From G963677085 sp963677085 (lineage in GTDB: Bacteria; Planctomycetota; Planctomycetia; Pirellulales; Thermoguttaceae): a stretch of DNA of 64,000 bases. Shown here piece by piece: positions 56,862 through 64,000 of this stretch. A program made the translations under genes and the position numbers. The notes under the pieces were generated by a model that had not been told where the DNA came from, ran no database searches, and worked only from the letters and a program-made list of their open reading frames with translations. The stretch covers positions 4,278,001 through 4,342,000 of the forward strand of contig CAXXFH010000004.1 of NCBI GenBank assembly GCA_963677085.2, in the 5' to 3' direction. The stretch's first letter is position 1. Each line of letters begins with the position of its first letter.

Positions 56862-57530
56862 ATGGCCCAACGTCCTCTGCTAAAACGCCTTTGGTACATC
56901 TTCCTTCAGCGGGTGCTTCAGCTTGTCGGCGTGGTTGGCTACGGTGTGCGGCACTCGGGCCGCGAGAACATCCCCTCGGAAGGTGGGGTTTTGGTGGTGT
57001 CGAATCATCAGAGCCACTTCGATCCGCCGTTGGTTGGGACCGGTGTGAGGCGGCGAATGAACTACCTGGCCCGGAAGACGCTTTTTGCCATCGGGCCCTT
57101 CGGTTGGTTTATCCACTCGTTGGATGCCATCCCCATCGACCGCGAGGGCATCGGGCTTGGTGGTATCAAGGAGTCGCTTCGCCGCTTGAAGCGGGGCGAG
57201 ATGGTGCTGATCTTTCCCGAGGGCACACGAACCCGTGACGGCGAAATTGCCACGTTTCGCCCAGGGTTCACCACGTTGGCCGTCCGCTCCAAGGCAGCGA
57301 TTCTGCCGATGGCGATTGAAGGTGCCTACGACGTCTGGCCTCGGCAACACAAGTTCCCGGGCTTGGGCAAAATTCGCGTCCATTATGGCGAGGTCATCCC
57401 GCCGGAAGTGGTTCGCCAGCTCGGCGAGCGGGAGTTGTTGGCCGAGGTCGAACGTCGTGTGCATGCATGCCATGAGCATCTTCGGCGATACCCGCAGTTC
57501 TCTCAGCGACGAAATGTGCCCAAAGATTAG
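56862..57530 (+). CDS. plsC: 1-acyl-sn-glycerol-3-phosphate acyltransferase
   Basis: 222 residues. Catalytic motif NHQSHFDPP (HX4D) at about 48; second motif VLIFPEGTRTRDG; FRPGFTTLAVRSKAAILPMA follows. An N-terminal hydrophobic segment (LWYIFLQRVLQLVGVVGYGV) anchors it to the inner membrane. It acylates lysophosphatidic acid in phospholipid synthesis. The pyrimidine-rich leader (CTAGCCTCTAGCTCCCCAGC) resembles that of cmk. Confidence 0.93.
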   Translation: MAQRPLLKRLWYIFLQRVLQLVGVVGYGVRHSGRENIPSEGGVLVVSNHQSHFDPPLVGTGVRRRMNYLARKTLFAIGPFGWFIHSLDAIPIDREGIGLGGIKESLRRLKRGEMVLIFPEGTRTRDGEIATFRPGFTTLAVRSKAAILPMAIEGAYDVWPRQHKFPGLGKIRVHYGEVIPPEVVRQLGERELLAEVERRVHACHEHLRRYPQFSQRRNVPKD

Positions 57531-58006
57531 GGTTATCTCCAGGTTTTTGAGTGCCGTGGGGGGCCATGTCGACACACGCGCAAGCATGGTTGTGCTGAGT
57601 GTGAGTGCAACCACCCGAGCTGCTCTTTCTCGCCCTGGCCCTTATATCGCACACCTCTAATTGGCGAACATTTGTAGCTCAAAGCGGTTGATTGGGCGAT
57701 AACAGTTAGATATCCACCTCTTGCTCTTGCGCGTCAATGGATGGCCTGTCCCTTCGGTGGAGGGGTCGTCTTGGCGGTTTTCAAAAACATTGCGCAGGCA
57801 CCGATTGCCACAGGTGGGTGGTTTTGCTAAAGTTAACCGTTTGTCCATTAGCTTCGGGATAGTCTCTCATTGTGAGCGACGGAAGCCAGTGGGCATGGTC
57901 GATCGGCAGGTGGCGGCGGCATCGATTCCTTTTGGTTTGAGGCGGGCGTGTGTCCGCCGGTTCGTGCCGTTGTTCAACCTTCCCTTACCCCCGAGTAAGT
58001 TTTTTC
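57531..58006. other. Leader region upstream of rpsA
   Basis: About 475 bases with no supported gene and no clear promoter consensus. No terminator for plsC was recognised. Confidence 0.4.
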
Positions 58007-60022
58007 ATGGTCAACCGTAACCTGATTCGAGGACTGGATCTTAACGACGAGGATTGGCAGCACGAGCTCACGCTTGCGATGGAGGGAATCGAGACCGAAG
58101 AGGAGCTGATTGGCGGCACGCAAGATGTCGCCGTGAATCAGATCGTCGACGGCAAGATTCTTCGCGTGGAGGGTGATTTCGTACTCGTCGACGTGGGCTA
58201 CAAGAGCGAGGGCATTATCCTCCGTAACGAGTGGGAGGAAGACGAGTCGCTGCCCGAACCGGGCCAAATCATCCAAGTGTTGGTCGAAGACGTGGAAGAC
58301 GTTTACGGCCTGGTCGACGATTCCCGCGGGATGATCAGCCTCAGCAAACGCAAGGCCGAGAAGATCCAGGCCTGGCAGAAGGTGATGGAGAATGTCCACG
58401 AAGGTGACGTGGTCACCGGCGTGGCAACGCGAAAGATCAAGGGCGGATTGCTGGTAGATATCGGCGTCAACGTATTCCTGCCCGCCAGCCAGGTCGACAT
58501 TCGCCGCCCGGCCGACATCGGCGATTACATCGGCCGCACCATCCAGTGTGTTGTGCTGAAGATCGACGAAGCGCGGCGCAACATCGTTGTCAGCCGTCGT
58601 GCCTTGATCGAGCAGGAACGCAAACACAAGCGCGACCAGCTCATGCAGGAGTTGGAAGTCGGCCAGCGCCGCAAGGGCGTGGTCAAGAACATCGCCGAAT
58701 TCGGTGCCTTCGTGGACCTCGGCGGTATCGACGGTCTACTGCACATCACCGACATGAGTTGGGGACGGATCAGCCATCCCTCGGAAATGGTCTCGATCGA
58801 CCAGGAAATCGAAGTGCAGATTTTGCACATCGACCACGAGAAAGAAAAGATCGCCCTGGGCTTGAAGCAGAAGAGCGCCAGCCCTTGGGAGGAAGTCGAA
58901 TCGAAGTACCCGGTGAACCAGCAGGTTCGTGGTACGGTGGTCAATGTGATGAGCTACGGTGCCTTCGTGAAGCTCGAAGAGGGTATCGAAGGTCTGGTCC
59001 ACATCAGCGAGATGTCGTGGACTCGGCGTATCAGCCATCCCAGCGAATTGGTCAATATCGACGACGAAATCGATGTCGTCGTGCTCGGCATCAACAAAGA
59101 TAAGCAGGAAATTTCTCTGGGTATGAAGCAAACCCAGGAGAATCCCTGGGATCAGGTGGCCGGCAAGTACCCGGTCGATAGCGTGGTCAAAGGTACCGTG
59201 CGCAACTTGACCAACTACGGTGCGTTCATCGAGATCGAGGAAGGTATCGACGGCCTGTTGCACGTCAGCGACATGTCGTGGACCCGCAAGATCAGCCATC
59301 CCAGCGAGGTGGTCGAGAAGAGCCAGGAGATCGAGTGCCGCGTGCTTTCGGTCGACCAGCAGCGTCGTCGTATTGCCCTGGGATTGAAGCAGCTCGACGA
59401 AGATCCTTGGGCCTACGACATTCCCAACCGTTTCCAGCCCGGCCAGATTGTGAAGGGGCCGGTTACCAAGATCACCAATTTCGGGGTCTTCGTGGGCTTG
59501 GAAAACGGTTTGGAAGGGCTGCTGCATATTTCGGAGTTGGCCGACCACAAAGTCGACAACCCGGAGGATGTCGTCAAGGTAGGCGAAGAGATCGAAGTGA
59601 AGATTCTTCGTGTCGATCCCGACGAGCGGAAGATCGGCCTTTCGCGGAAACGCGTCGAGTGGGCCGAAGAAGCTGAAGCTGAGGAGGCCGAAGCTTCCAA
59701 GGGCGCTGCACCGAAGCCCGACGACACCGTGCTCAAGGGTGGCGTCGGCGGGGGAAGCGGCCCGCTGATTCAGCCCCTGCAACCCGAGGAAGCGGCCCCC
59801 GCCGAGCAGGCGGCCGCAGTTAAAGCCCCCGTCGAGGAGACGGCTGAAGTTGAAGCCCCCGTTGAGGAGACGGCTGAAGTTGAAGCACCTGCCGAGCAGG
59901 CGGCCGAAACCGAAACGCCCGCCGAAGTGGTGGCTGAGGCCGAAACGCCGGCCGTGGAAGAGGCGGTCGAGGAACCAGAAAAGACTGAAGCCGTCGACGA
60001 AGAGCAATCCTCAAAATCGTAA
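58007..60022 (+). CDS. rpsA: 30S ribosomal protein S1
   Basis: 671 residues from ATG at 58007; an open frame from 57950 is not used. Six S1 (OB-fold) domains lie between about residues 40 and 550, for example GKILRVEGDFVLVDVGYKSE, GVVKNIAEFGAFVDLGGIDG, GTVVNVMSYGAFVKLEEGIE, GTVRNLTNYGAFIEIEEGID and GPVTKITNFGVFVGLENGLE. S1 binds mRNA on the small subunit and aids initiation. The ~110-residue C-terminal tail is low-complexity Glu/Ala/Pro/Val built on 30-bp DNA repeats (59825-59914), absent from ordinary S1. A terminator follows at 60129-60160. Confidence 0.97.
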   Translation: MVNRNLIRGLDLNDEDWQHELTLAMEGIETEEELIGGTQDVAVNQIVDGKILRVEGDFVLVDVGYKSEGIILRNEWEEDESLPEPGQIIQVLVEDVEDVYGLVDDSRGMISLSKRKAEKIQAWQKVMENVHEGDVVTGVATRKIKGGLLVDIGVNVFLPASQVDIRRPADIGDYIGRTIQCVVLKIDEARRNIVVSRRALIEQERKHKRDQLMQELEVGQRRKGVVKNIAEFGAFVDLGGIDGLLHITDMSWGRISHPSEMVSIDQEIEVQILHIDHEKEKIALGLKQKSASPWEEVESKYPVNQQVRGTVVNVMSYGAFVKLEEGIEGLVHISEMSWTRRISHPSELVNIDDEIDVVVLGINKDKQEISLGMKQTQENPWDQVAGKYPVDSVVKGTVRNLTNYGAFIEIEEGIDGLLHVSDMSWTRKISHPSEVVEKSQEIECRVLSVDQQRRRIALGLKQLDEDPWAYDIPNRFQPGQIVKGPVTKITNFGVFVGLENGLEGLLHISELADHKVDNPEDVVKVGEEIEVKILRVDPDERKIGLSRKRVEWAEEAEAEEAEASKGAAPKPDDTVLKGGVGGGSGPLIQPLQPEEAAPAEQAAAVKAPVEETAEVEAPVEETAEVEAPAEQAAETETPAEVVAEAETPAVEEAVEEPEKTEAVDEEQSSKS

Positions 60023-60128
60023 CAGTCGCGTAAGACGAACGTGGCCCAAGCGCCGCAACTGATTCAATCGGTAGCGGTGTACGGCGGGCAGCTTCGTCGT
60101 GCGTTCTACCGACTTGCGGTCATCACCG

Positions 60129-60160
60129 ACCCCGCCGCGTAATACCGGCGGGGTCGTTCT
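60129..60160 (+). terminator. Rho-independent terminator after rpsA
   Basis: GACCCCGCCG, loop CGTAATAC, CGGCGGGGTC, then GTTCTTTT. Confidence 0.85.
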
Positions 60161-60430
60161 TTTCGGTACCGTCCGAAACTCGTGAACATCCAGTCCACCT
60201 CTACGCCTCGCCGTGAAGGTACAGAAACCACGCGGCTTGGGTCGATAGTTCTGTCTGGCTACACCGGCGTTGCGTGATGCTCGCATGGTGACGCTCAAGG
60301 TGTCGGCGACCCTGGTCACCTGGCGTACGAGGTGTTGTCCCGGCGATGGGGAAGGCAGTGGACAGCTTCACGATCTTTCCCAGCGAATCTTCGACGTTGC
60401 TTTCGGAAGACGGAAGCGAGTCGAGGAGCC

Positions 60431-60534
60431 TATTGACCCTTGCATACGGAATGAACGCAGCGTGACCAACGGGAGCCTGGTTTTTAAGGCGCTCGCTCGT
60501 GTCCAACCGTTCGCTGGGAATGCAGGCATCAACA
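60431..60534 (-). repeat. ~105-bp terminal-inverted-repeat element, copy C (inverted)
   Basis: Ends TATTGACCCTTGCAT (60431-60445) and ATGCAGGCATCAACA (60520-60534). The complement contains CCAGGCTCCCGTTGGTC as in copies A and B. It lies between rpsA and the sigma factor gene. Confidence 0.7.
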
Positions 60535-60605
60535 GGCACGGGCGACCTGTCGCGCCAACGACTGCTTCGCCCTTCCCGGAACCCTACTGATAGTAAGTCC
60601 CTCCG

Positions 60606-61457
60606 ATGAAACAGAAGACGCGACGCAAAGACGACACCTCGGCTCAGTCTCCGCTGGAAACCTACCTGCGTGAGATCAACGAGACCGCCTTGCTTTCTCC
60701 CGACGATGAGCACCACTTGGCCATCGCCGTAGGCCAGGGCGACTTGGAAGCCCGCGACCGCATGGTCCGCGCCAATCTTCGCTTGGTGGTCAACATCGCG
60801 CGGGGATACACCGGCAAGGGACTGGGGCTGCAAGACTTGATCGAAGAAGGCAACCTGGGGTTGCTACGCGCGGTCGAAGGTTTCGACCCGGCGATGGGAA
60901 CCCGCTTCTCTACCTACGCCAGCTACTGGATCAAGCAGTCGATCAAACGGGCGTTGATCAACACGGCCAAGACGATCCGGATTCCGGCCTACATGGTGGA
61001 GCTACTCTCCAAATGGCGCAGGGCGAGTACTCGGCTGGCCGAGGAGTTGGGACGCACGCCCACGCCGGAAGAGGTCGCCCGTGTGCTGGGACTGCCTCGC
61101 AAAAAGCTGCCCATTATCAAGAAGGCCATCCGCATCTACAATCTCACGCCGCAAACCGACCAGGCCGACGCCGGTTGGTCGCTGGGCGAGATGATCATGG
61201 ACGAGCGGATGCGCAGCCCGGAAGAGGAACTCGTCGAAAGCGACAACCTTACTCACGTGCTGCGGCAACTCGAGACGATGGACCAGCGGGAAGCCACCGT
61301 GCTGCGGATGCGTTTTGGTCTCGAAGACAACGAACCGCGCACGTTGAAGGAAATCGGGGAATCTCTGGGACTGACTCGCGAGCGTGTCCGCCAGATCGAA
61401 ACCGAGGCCCTGGGCAAGTTGGCCCAGAGCCTCGAAGGGTTGCCTGAAGAAGTGTAG
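60606..61457 (+). CDS. Sigma-70 family (group 2, RpoD/RpoS-like) sigma factor
   Basis: 283 residues. Region 1.2 SPLETYLREINETALLSPDD; region 2 RANLRLVVNIARGYTGKGLG, LQDLIEEGNLGLLRAVEGFD, RFSTYASYWIKQSIKRA; region 3 TRLAEELGRTPTPEEVARVL; region 4 EIGESLGLTRERVRQIETEA. It lacks the long region 1.1 and non-conserved insert of RpoD, so it is an alternative (group 2) factor rather than the main one. It would redirect RNA polymerase in certain growth states. Confidence 0.93.
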   Translation: MKQKTRRKDDTSAQSPLETYLREINETALLSPDDEHHLAIAVGQGDLEARDRMVRANLRLVVNIARGYTGKGLGLQDLIEEGNLGLLRAVEGFDPAMGTRFSTYASYWIKQSIKRALINTAKTIRIPAYMVELLSKWRRASTRLAEELGRTPTPEEVARVLGLPRKKLPIIKKAIRIYNLTPQTDQADAGWSLGEMIMDERMRSPEEELVESDNLTHVLRQLETMDQREATVLRMRFGLEDNEPRTLKEIGESLGLTRERVRQIETEALGKLAQSLEGLPEEV

Positions 61458-61506
61458 TGCTTCGTCACCGGCGTTACTTCTTGGCCGGGTGCCAATGCCG
61501 ATAGCG

Positions 61507-62709
61507 TTACTTTTGGGCTTTGCCCGTGGCTTGGTTGACCAGCAGGCGAAGCTTCGAGTTGTCGGAAACGAGTTTGCCTGCCCTGACGTCCTCTTCGGTA
61601 AATCGAGCCATCAGGATCTCTTTGCTTCCCGTTCGGCTGTAATCGTAGATCACGTAGATCGTACCATCGGTGTTCTGCTTGCCGTCGGGGTACGACACGC
61701 CGCTGCGCTCGTCCAACAGCAGTCCGCCTTTCCAGGTCTTGCCGTCGTCGTCGGAGACGAACGCGGTGAGGTGCGAACGACCGGTCTTCTCGTCGACCTT
61801 CAGGCCATGCTTCACTAATAGCAGGGCGCCGGAGTCGAGACGCCGGATGAAGGATCGCGCCGACGTATGCTTGATGGCCGAGGGAACAACGTTCGAGAAC
61901 GTCTTTCCTCCGTCGGTCGACACGGCTTCGCCGATTCCATATTTTGTACGCAGCAGCATCCAGAGCGAACCGTCTTTGCGCTGAACGATCATGTGCTCGT
62001 CGAACGTGGCACTTTCTTTTGGAGTTCTGGCCTGACCCAAGTGCGAGAATGTTTTGCCCTGATCGGTCGATACGAAGACATTCGCGCCCTTCAACTCGCC
62101 CATGTCGCGTCGTAGCGCGGGAGCCGAATTGGGTTTCACCTGCCAGATCGAGGCGGGAAAGAGCCATCGCCCCTGGGAATCGACCGTAGGTCGGCACATC
62201 ATGATGCCGTCGAACAAACGCCGTGGGGCTGACCACTTCGGATTGTCGGCATCAGGGTTTTCGCACGTAATAGCCCAGGTGCCCGAACGACCGTCCCACC
62301 AACTTCCGCCTTGGGCCCAGAAGAGCCAGACGGTGCCGTGAGGGTCGGTCCACATGGCCGGATCGTAAGCACGAATCTGGCCCGGGCCGTCGGGGTCGAT
62401 GGCCAGAATCGGTTTGCTCCACGTTTCGCCCCCGTCGTCGCTGCTCACCAAAAGTACGTAGTTCAGGTGGCACTCGGTCGGCCCGCCTGTGTACCAGTTC
62501 GCCCAGAGTCGCCCGCCAGGCGATTGAGTCATGCTCGGGATTCCCTGGAAAATCCGATGCTCGTCTGAATAGGCCTCGGGCACGGGGCAGAGAACCTGCG
62601 GCGGCTTGAGTGCCGACTCGTCTAAACCCGCCGGTTCGGGCTCGGCCTGTGCAGCGCCGGCCAGCGAGACGCAGATCAGCAGAAATTGCAGGGCAAGGGT
62701 GTTGGTCAT
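61507..62709 (-). CDS. Exported sialidase-like (BNR/Asp-box) protein
   Basis: 400 residues. Signal peptide MTNTLALQFLLICVSLAGAA. Asp-box repeats are seen: SSDDGGETW, STDQGKTF, STDGGKTF and SDDDGKTW, typical of a six-bladed sialidase propeller. Catalytic residues cannot be assigned, and many planctomycete relatives are only annotated as exo-alpha-sialidase; another exo-glycosidase activity is possible. Stands alone. Confidence 0.85.
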   Translation of the reverse strand: MTNTLALQFLLICVSLAGAAQAEPEPAGLDESALKPPQVLCPVPEAYSDEHRIFQGIPSMTQSPGGRLWANWYTGGPTECHLNYVLLVSSDDGGETWSKPILAIDPDGPGQIRAYDPAMWTDPHGTVWLFWAQGGSWWDGRSGTWAITCENPDADNPKWSAPRRLFDGIMMCRPTVDSQGRWLFPASIWQVKPNSAPALRRDMGELKGANVFVSTDQGKTFSHLGQARTPKESATFDEHMIVQRKDGSLWMLLRTKYGIGEAVSTDGGKTFSNVVPSAIKHTSARSFIRRLDSGALLLVKHGLKVDEKTGRSHLTAFVSDDDGKTWKGGLLLDERSGVSYPDGKQNTDGTIYVIYDYSRTGSKEILMARFTEEDVRAGKLVSDNSKLRLLVNQATGKAQK

Positions 62710-62759
62710 CGTCTGGACTCCAGTCGGGTGTTAGCCTGGATTTCTTGCAACGGAATAAA

Positions 62760-62887
62760 CCACGGAGGGCACTGAGAGGGAAGGTTTGCGCGAACCGACA
62801 ATCATTTGCGTAATAGCAGACTGTTAAAAAACGGTTTTCATAAATTATTCCGTGTAAACAACTCCGTGTCCTCAGTGCCTCCGTGGT
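62760..62887. repeat. Inverted pair of CCACGGAGG-CACTGAG repeats
   Basis: CCACGGAGGGCACTGAGA (62760-62777) and, about 90 bases on, CTCAGTGCCTCCGTGG on the complementary sense, in the gap between two minus-strand genes. Confidence 0.55.
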
Positions 62888-62926
62888 GAGGAATCGGCGT
62901 GAGGAAATCCTCCGTCGGCGTAGCGC

Positions 62927-63331
62927 CTACTCTTGAACCACGTAATCGATCACAAACGCCTTCTCCAAATGTGGGCGGAGGATTTTTCCGAATTCCTTAT
63001 GCGCCGGGTGAGGCAGGTAGACCGCACGACCTTCGGCGTCGTTGAAAGTCAAGAAGAAACAATGGGTGAAGCCTTGCGCCAAATTTTCAGGGCTGTTGTT
63101 TGTGCCCCATTCAAAAGCCACGATGGTAGGAATCTTCGACGGCAGCGCGGCAAACGCTTCCTCAACCTTCTTGATGTCTTCCGGCGAGGTGCCGTCCTTG
63201 AATTTGAAAACCACCACATGGCGCAGCTTCCCGAGCATGGGGTTCTTCTTGCACCCTTCAGCGGCGTGGCTCGTCAAACTCAGGGCGAAAACAAACATTG
63301 CGGCTAGGATTAAGATGGTTGCACGTCGCAT
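62927..63331 (-). CDS. Exported Dabb-family (stress-responsive alpha/beta barrel) protein
   Basis: 134 residues from ATG at 63331, preceded by AAGGAG. Signal peptide MRRATILILAAMFVFALSLT with cleavage near SHAAEG. The Dabb domain is LRHVVVFKFKDGTSPEDIKK, VAFEWGTNNSPENLAQGFTH, FFLTFNDAEGRAVYLPHPAH. These small dimeric barrels have no agreed function; planctomycetes often export them. The longer frame to 63481 is rejected in favour of the ribosome site and signal peptide. Confidence 0.9.
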   Translation of the reverse strand: MRRATILILAAMFVFALSLTSHAAEGCKKNPMLGKLRHVVVFKFKDGTSPEDIKKVEEAFAALPSKIPTIVAFEWGTNNSPENLAQGFTHCFFLTFNDAEGRAVYLPHPAHKEFGKILRPHLEKAFVIDYVVQE

Positions 63332-63440
63332 GGCATACTCCTTGTGTCGATTCGGGGGAAAAACAGCAGAAAAAGGAAACCATTTTGCGACGAGTATACC
63401 GCGACGGCATTGCAAACGCAAAAACCATACTGCTTTTCTG

Positions 63441-63464
63441 GTTCCCAGGCTCCGGCTTGGGAAC
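63441..63464. repeat. GTTCCCA...TGGGAAC hairpin repeat
   Basis: GTTCCCAGGC, TCCG, GCTTGGGAAC: near-perfect inverted repeat related to 50010-50040. Confidence 0.65.
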
Positions 63465-63481
63465 GAGTAGGAAGTTGACAA

Positions 63482-64000
63482 TTAGGGTCTGTCCTCGGAC
63501 TCCGTCATTTGATCGCGTGATGCGGTCGCAGGGGATAGGGAATAAGCGCCCCTTGCCGTTCGGCCCTTGATACTTAAAGCCATGGGTGGCGAGATGCCGT
63601 CGGGATCGACGATTTGACCAAAAAGCTTTCCGGTTTCTGGAGCGTTGTCGAACTGGTCTCGATGCGTTCGTGCCTTTTCCCTGGCCACGACTCCTGGCGG
63701 CGTGTCCGGATCGGGAAAGACTGTACGCAAGTCGAGGGTCGAGAATCCCGACCAGGTTTCTTTGCCCGCAGCATCCTCAACAAAGTACCGGATTTTCCAG
63801 GCGTCGTAGGTCGGTGTCAGGCCGATATTCAGCCAATCGGTCTCGATTTCCATTTGGCCCTTCGCACGCTTGATCCGGGCTTCAGTGAACAGGTAACGGA
63901 ACCCGAGGATCGCGTACATGCGCTGAAACGCGTCCAAGGCCTTCGGATCGGTTAAGATCGAGTAGTCGGTGGGATTCGTGGTGGACCGGCCCACGCTGAC
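63482..64000 (-). CDS. C-terminal part of a DUF4832-like protein, 5' end outside window
   Basis: The open frame continues past the right edge, so the ATG at 63994 is probably internal. The visible 172 residues (NPTDYSILTDPKALDAFQRM, YAILGFRYLFTEARIKR, GLTPTYDAWKIRYFVEDAAG, FSTLDLRTVFPDPDTPPGVV) resemble the C-terminal half of DUF4832 proteins, which accompany glycan-degrading enzymes. Function unknown. Confidence 0.65.
   Translation of the reverse strand, partial: VSVGRSTTNPTDYSILTDPKALDAFQRMYAILGFRYLFTEARIKRAKGQMEIETDWLNIGLTPTYDAWKIRYFVEDAAGKETWSGFSTLDLRTVFPDPDTPPGVVAREKARTHRDQFDNAPETGKLFGQIVDPDGISPPMALSIKGRTARGAYSLSPATASRDQMTESEDRP

Overview
This 64 kb window reads as the chromosome of a planctomycete, most likely of the order Pirellulales. 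The evidence is a DUF1559 protein with a pseudopilin-type N-terminus, several PEP-CTERM proteins, a FecR-LamG regulator coupled to an ECF sigma factor, two DUF1080 proteins, a sulfatase, and a 16S rRNA gene standing alone without tRNAs, 23S or 5S behind it. No plasmid or phage structural genes were seen.

Left part (1-15 kb): an unusually acidic Asp/Tyr-rich exported protein running off the left edge, an SLC13-type permease with TrkA-C domains, an HtrA-like protease and a secreted beta-helix protein. These are followed by a run of six genes all on the minus strand: LamG PEP-CTERM protein, SASA-esterase PEP-CTERM protein, ECF sigma factor, FecR-LamG membrane protein, lipoprotein and DUF1559 protein. 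A DUF1080 protein lies upstream of that run.

15-22 kb: a lone 16S rRNA gene with a promoter candidate and terminator, then comM (yifB), split by a 2,634-bp element carrying a large serine recombinase and an ASCH-domain gene. The two ends can be fixed to a two-base core. Joining the comM halves at this core restores the NLAPADLPKD reading frame. Joining the element ends creates a symmetric attP that lies inside the 3' end of the recombinase gene, so integration replaces the last 30 residues of the recombinase with three. This is the most unusual feature in the window.

22-35 kb: a carbohydrate and uronate degradation region (GH97, DUF1080, large beta-helix protein, sulfatase, glucuronate isomerase UxaC), two further PEP-CTERM proteins (one a trypsin-like protease) and a second ECF sigma factor.

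35-50 kb: a type IV pilus / type II secretion-like locus with a long PilM-like protein, a membrane protein, two tandem paralogous membrane proteins and a 1,478-residue secretin. Two neighbouring genes each carry one extra G that breaks the frame, and an IS701-like insertion sequence lies between the inner-membrane genes and the secretin gene.

50-64 kb: an acyltransferase/condensation-like protein, a GH38-like protein and an alpha/beta hydrolase in one tight operon; then the housekeeping order cmk-plsC-rpsA, a group 2 sigma factor, a sialidase-like exported protein, a Dabb-domain protein and the end of a DUF4832-like protein.

Intergenic regions carry several families of short dispersed repeats. 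One is a ~105-bp element with 15-16-bp terminal inverted repeats, present three times. Another is a palindromic repeat built on GGGTGCCAC, present four times.
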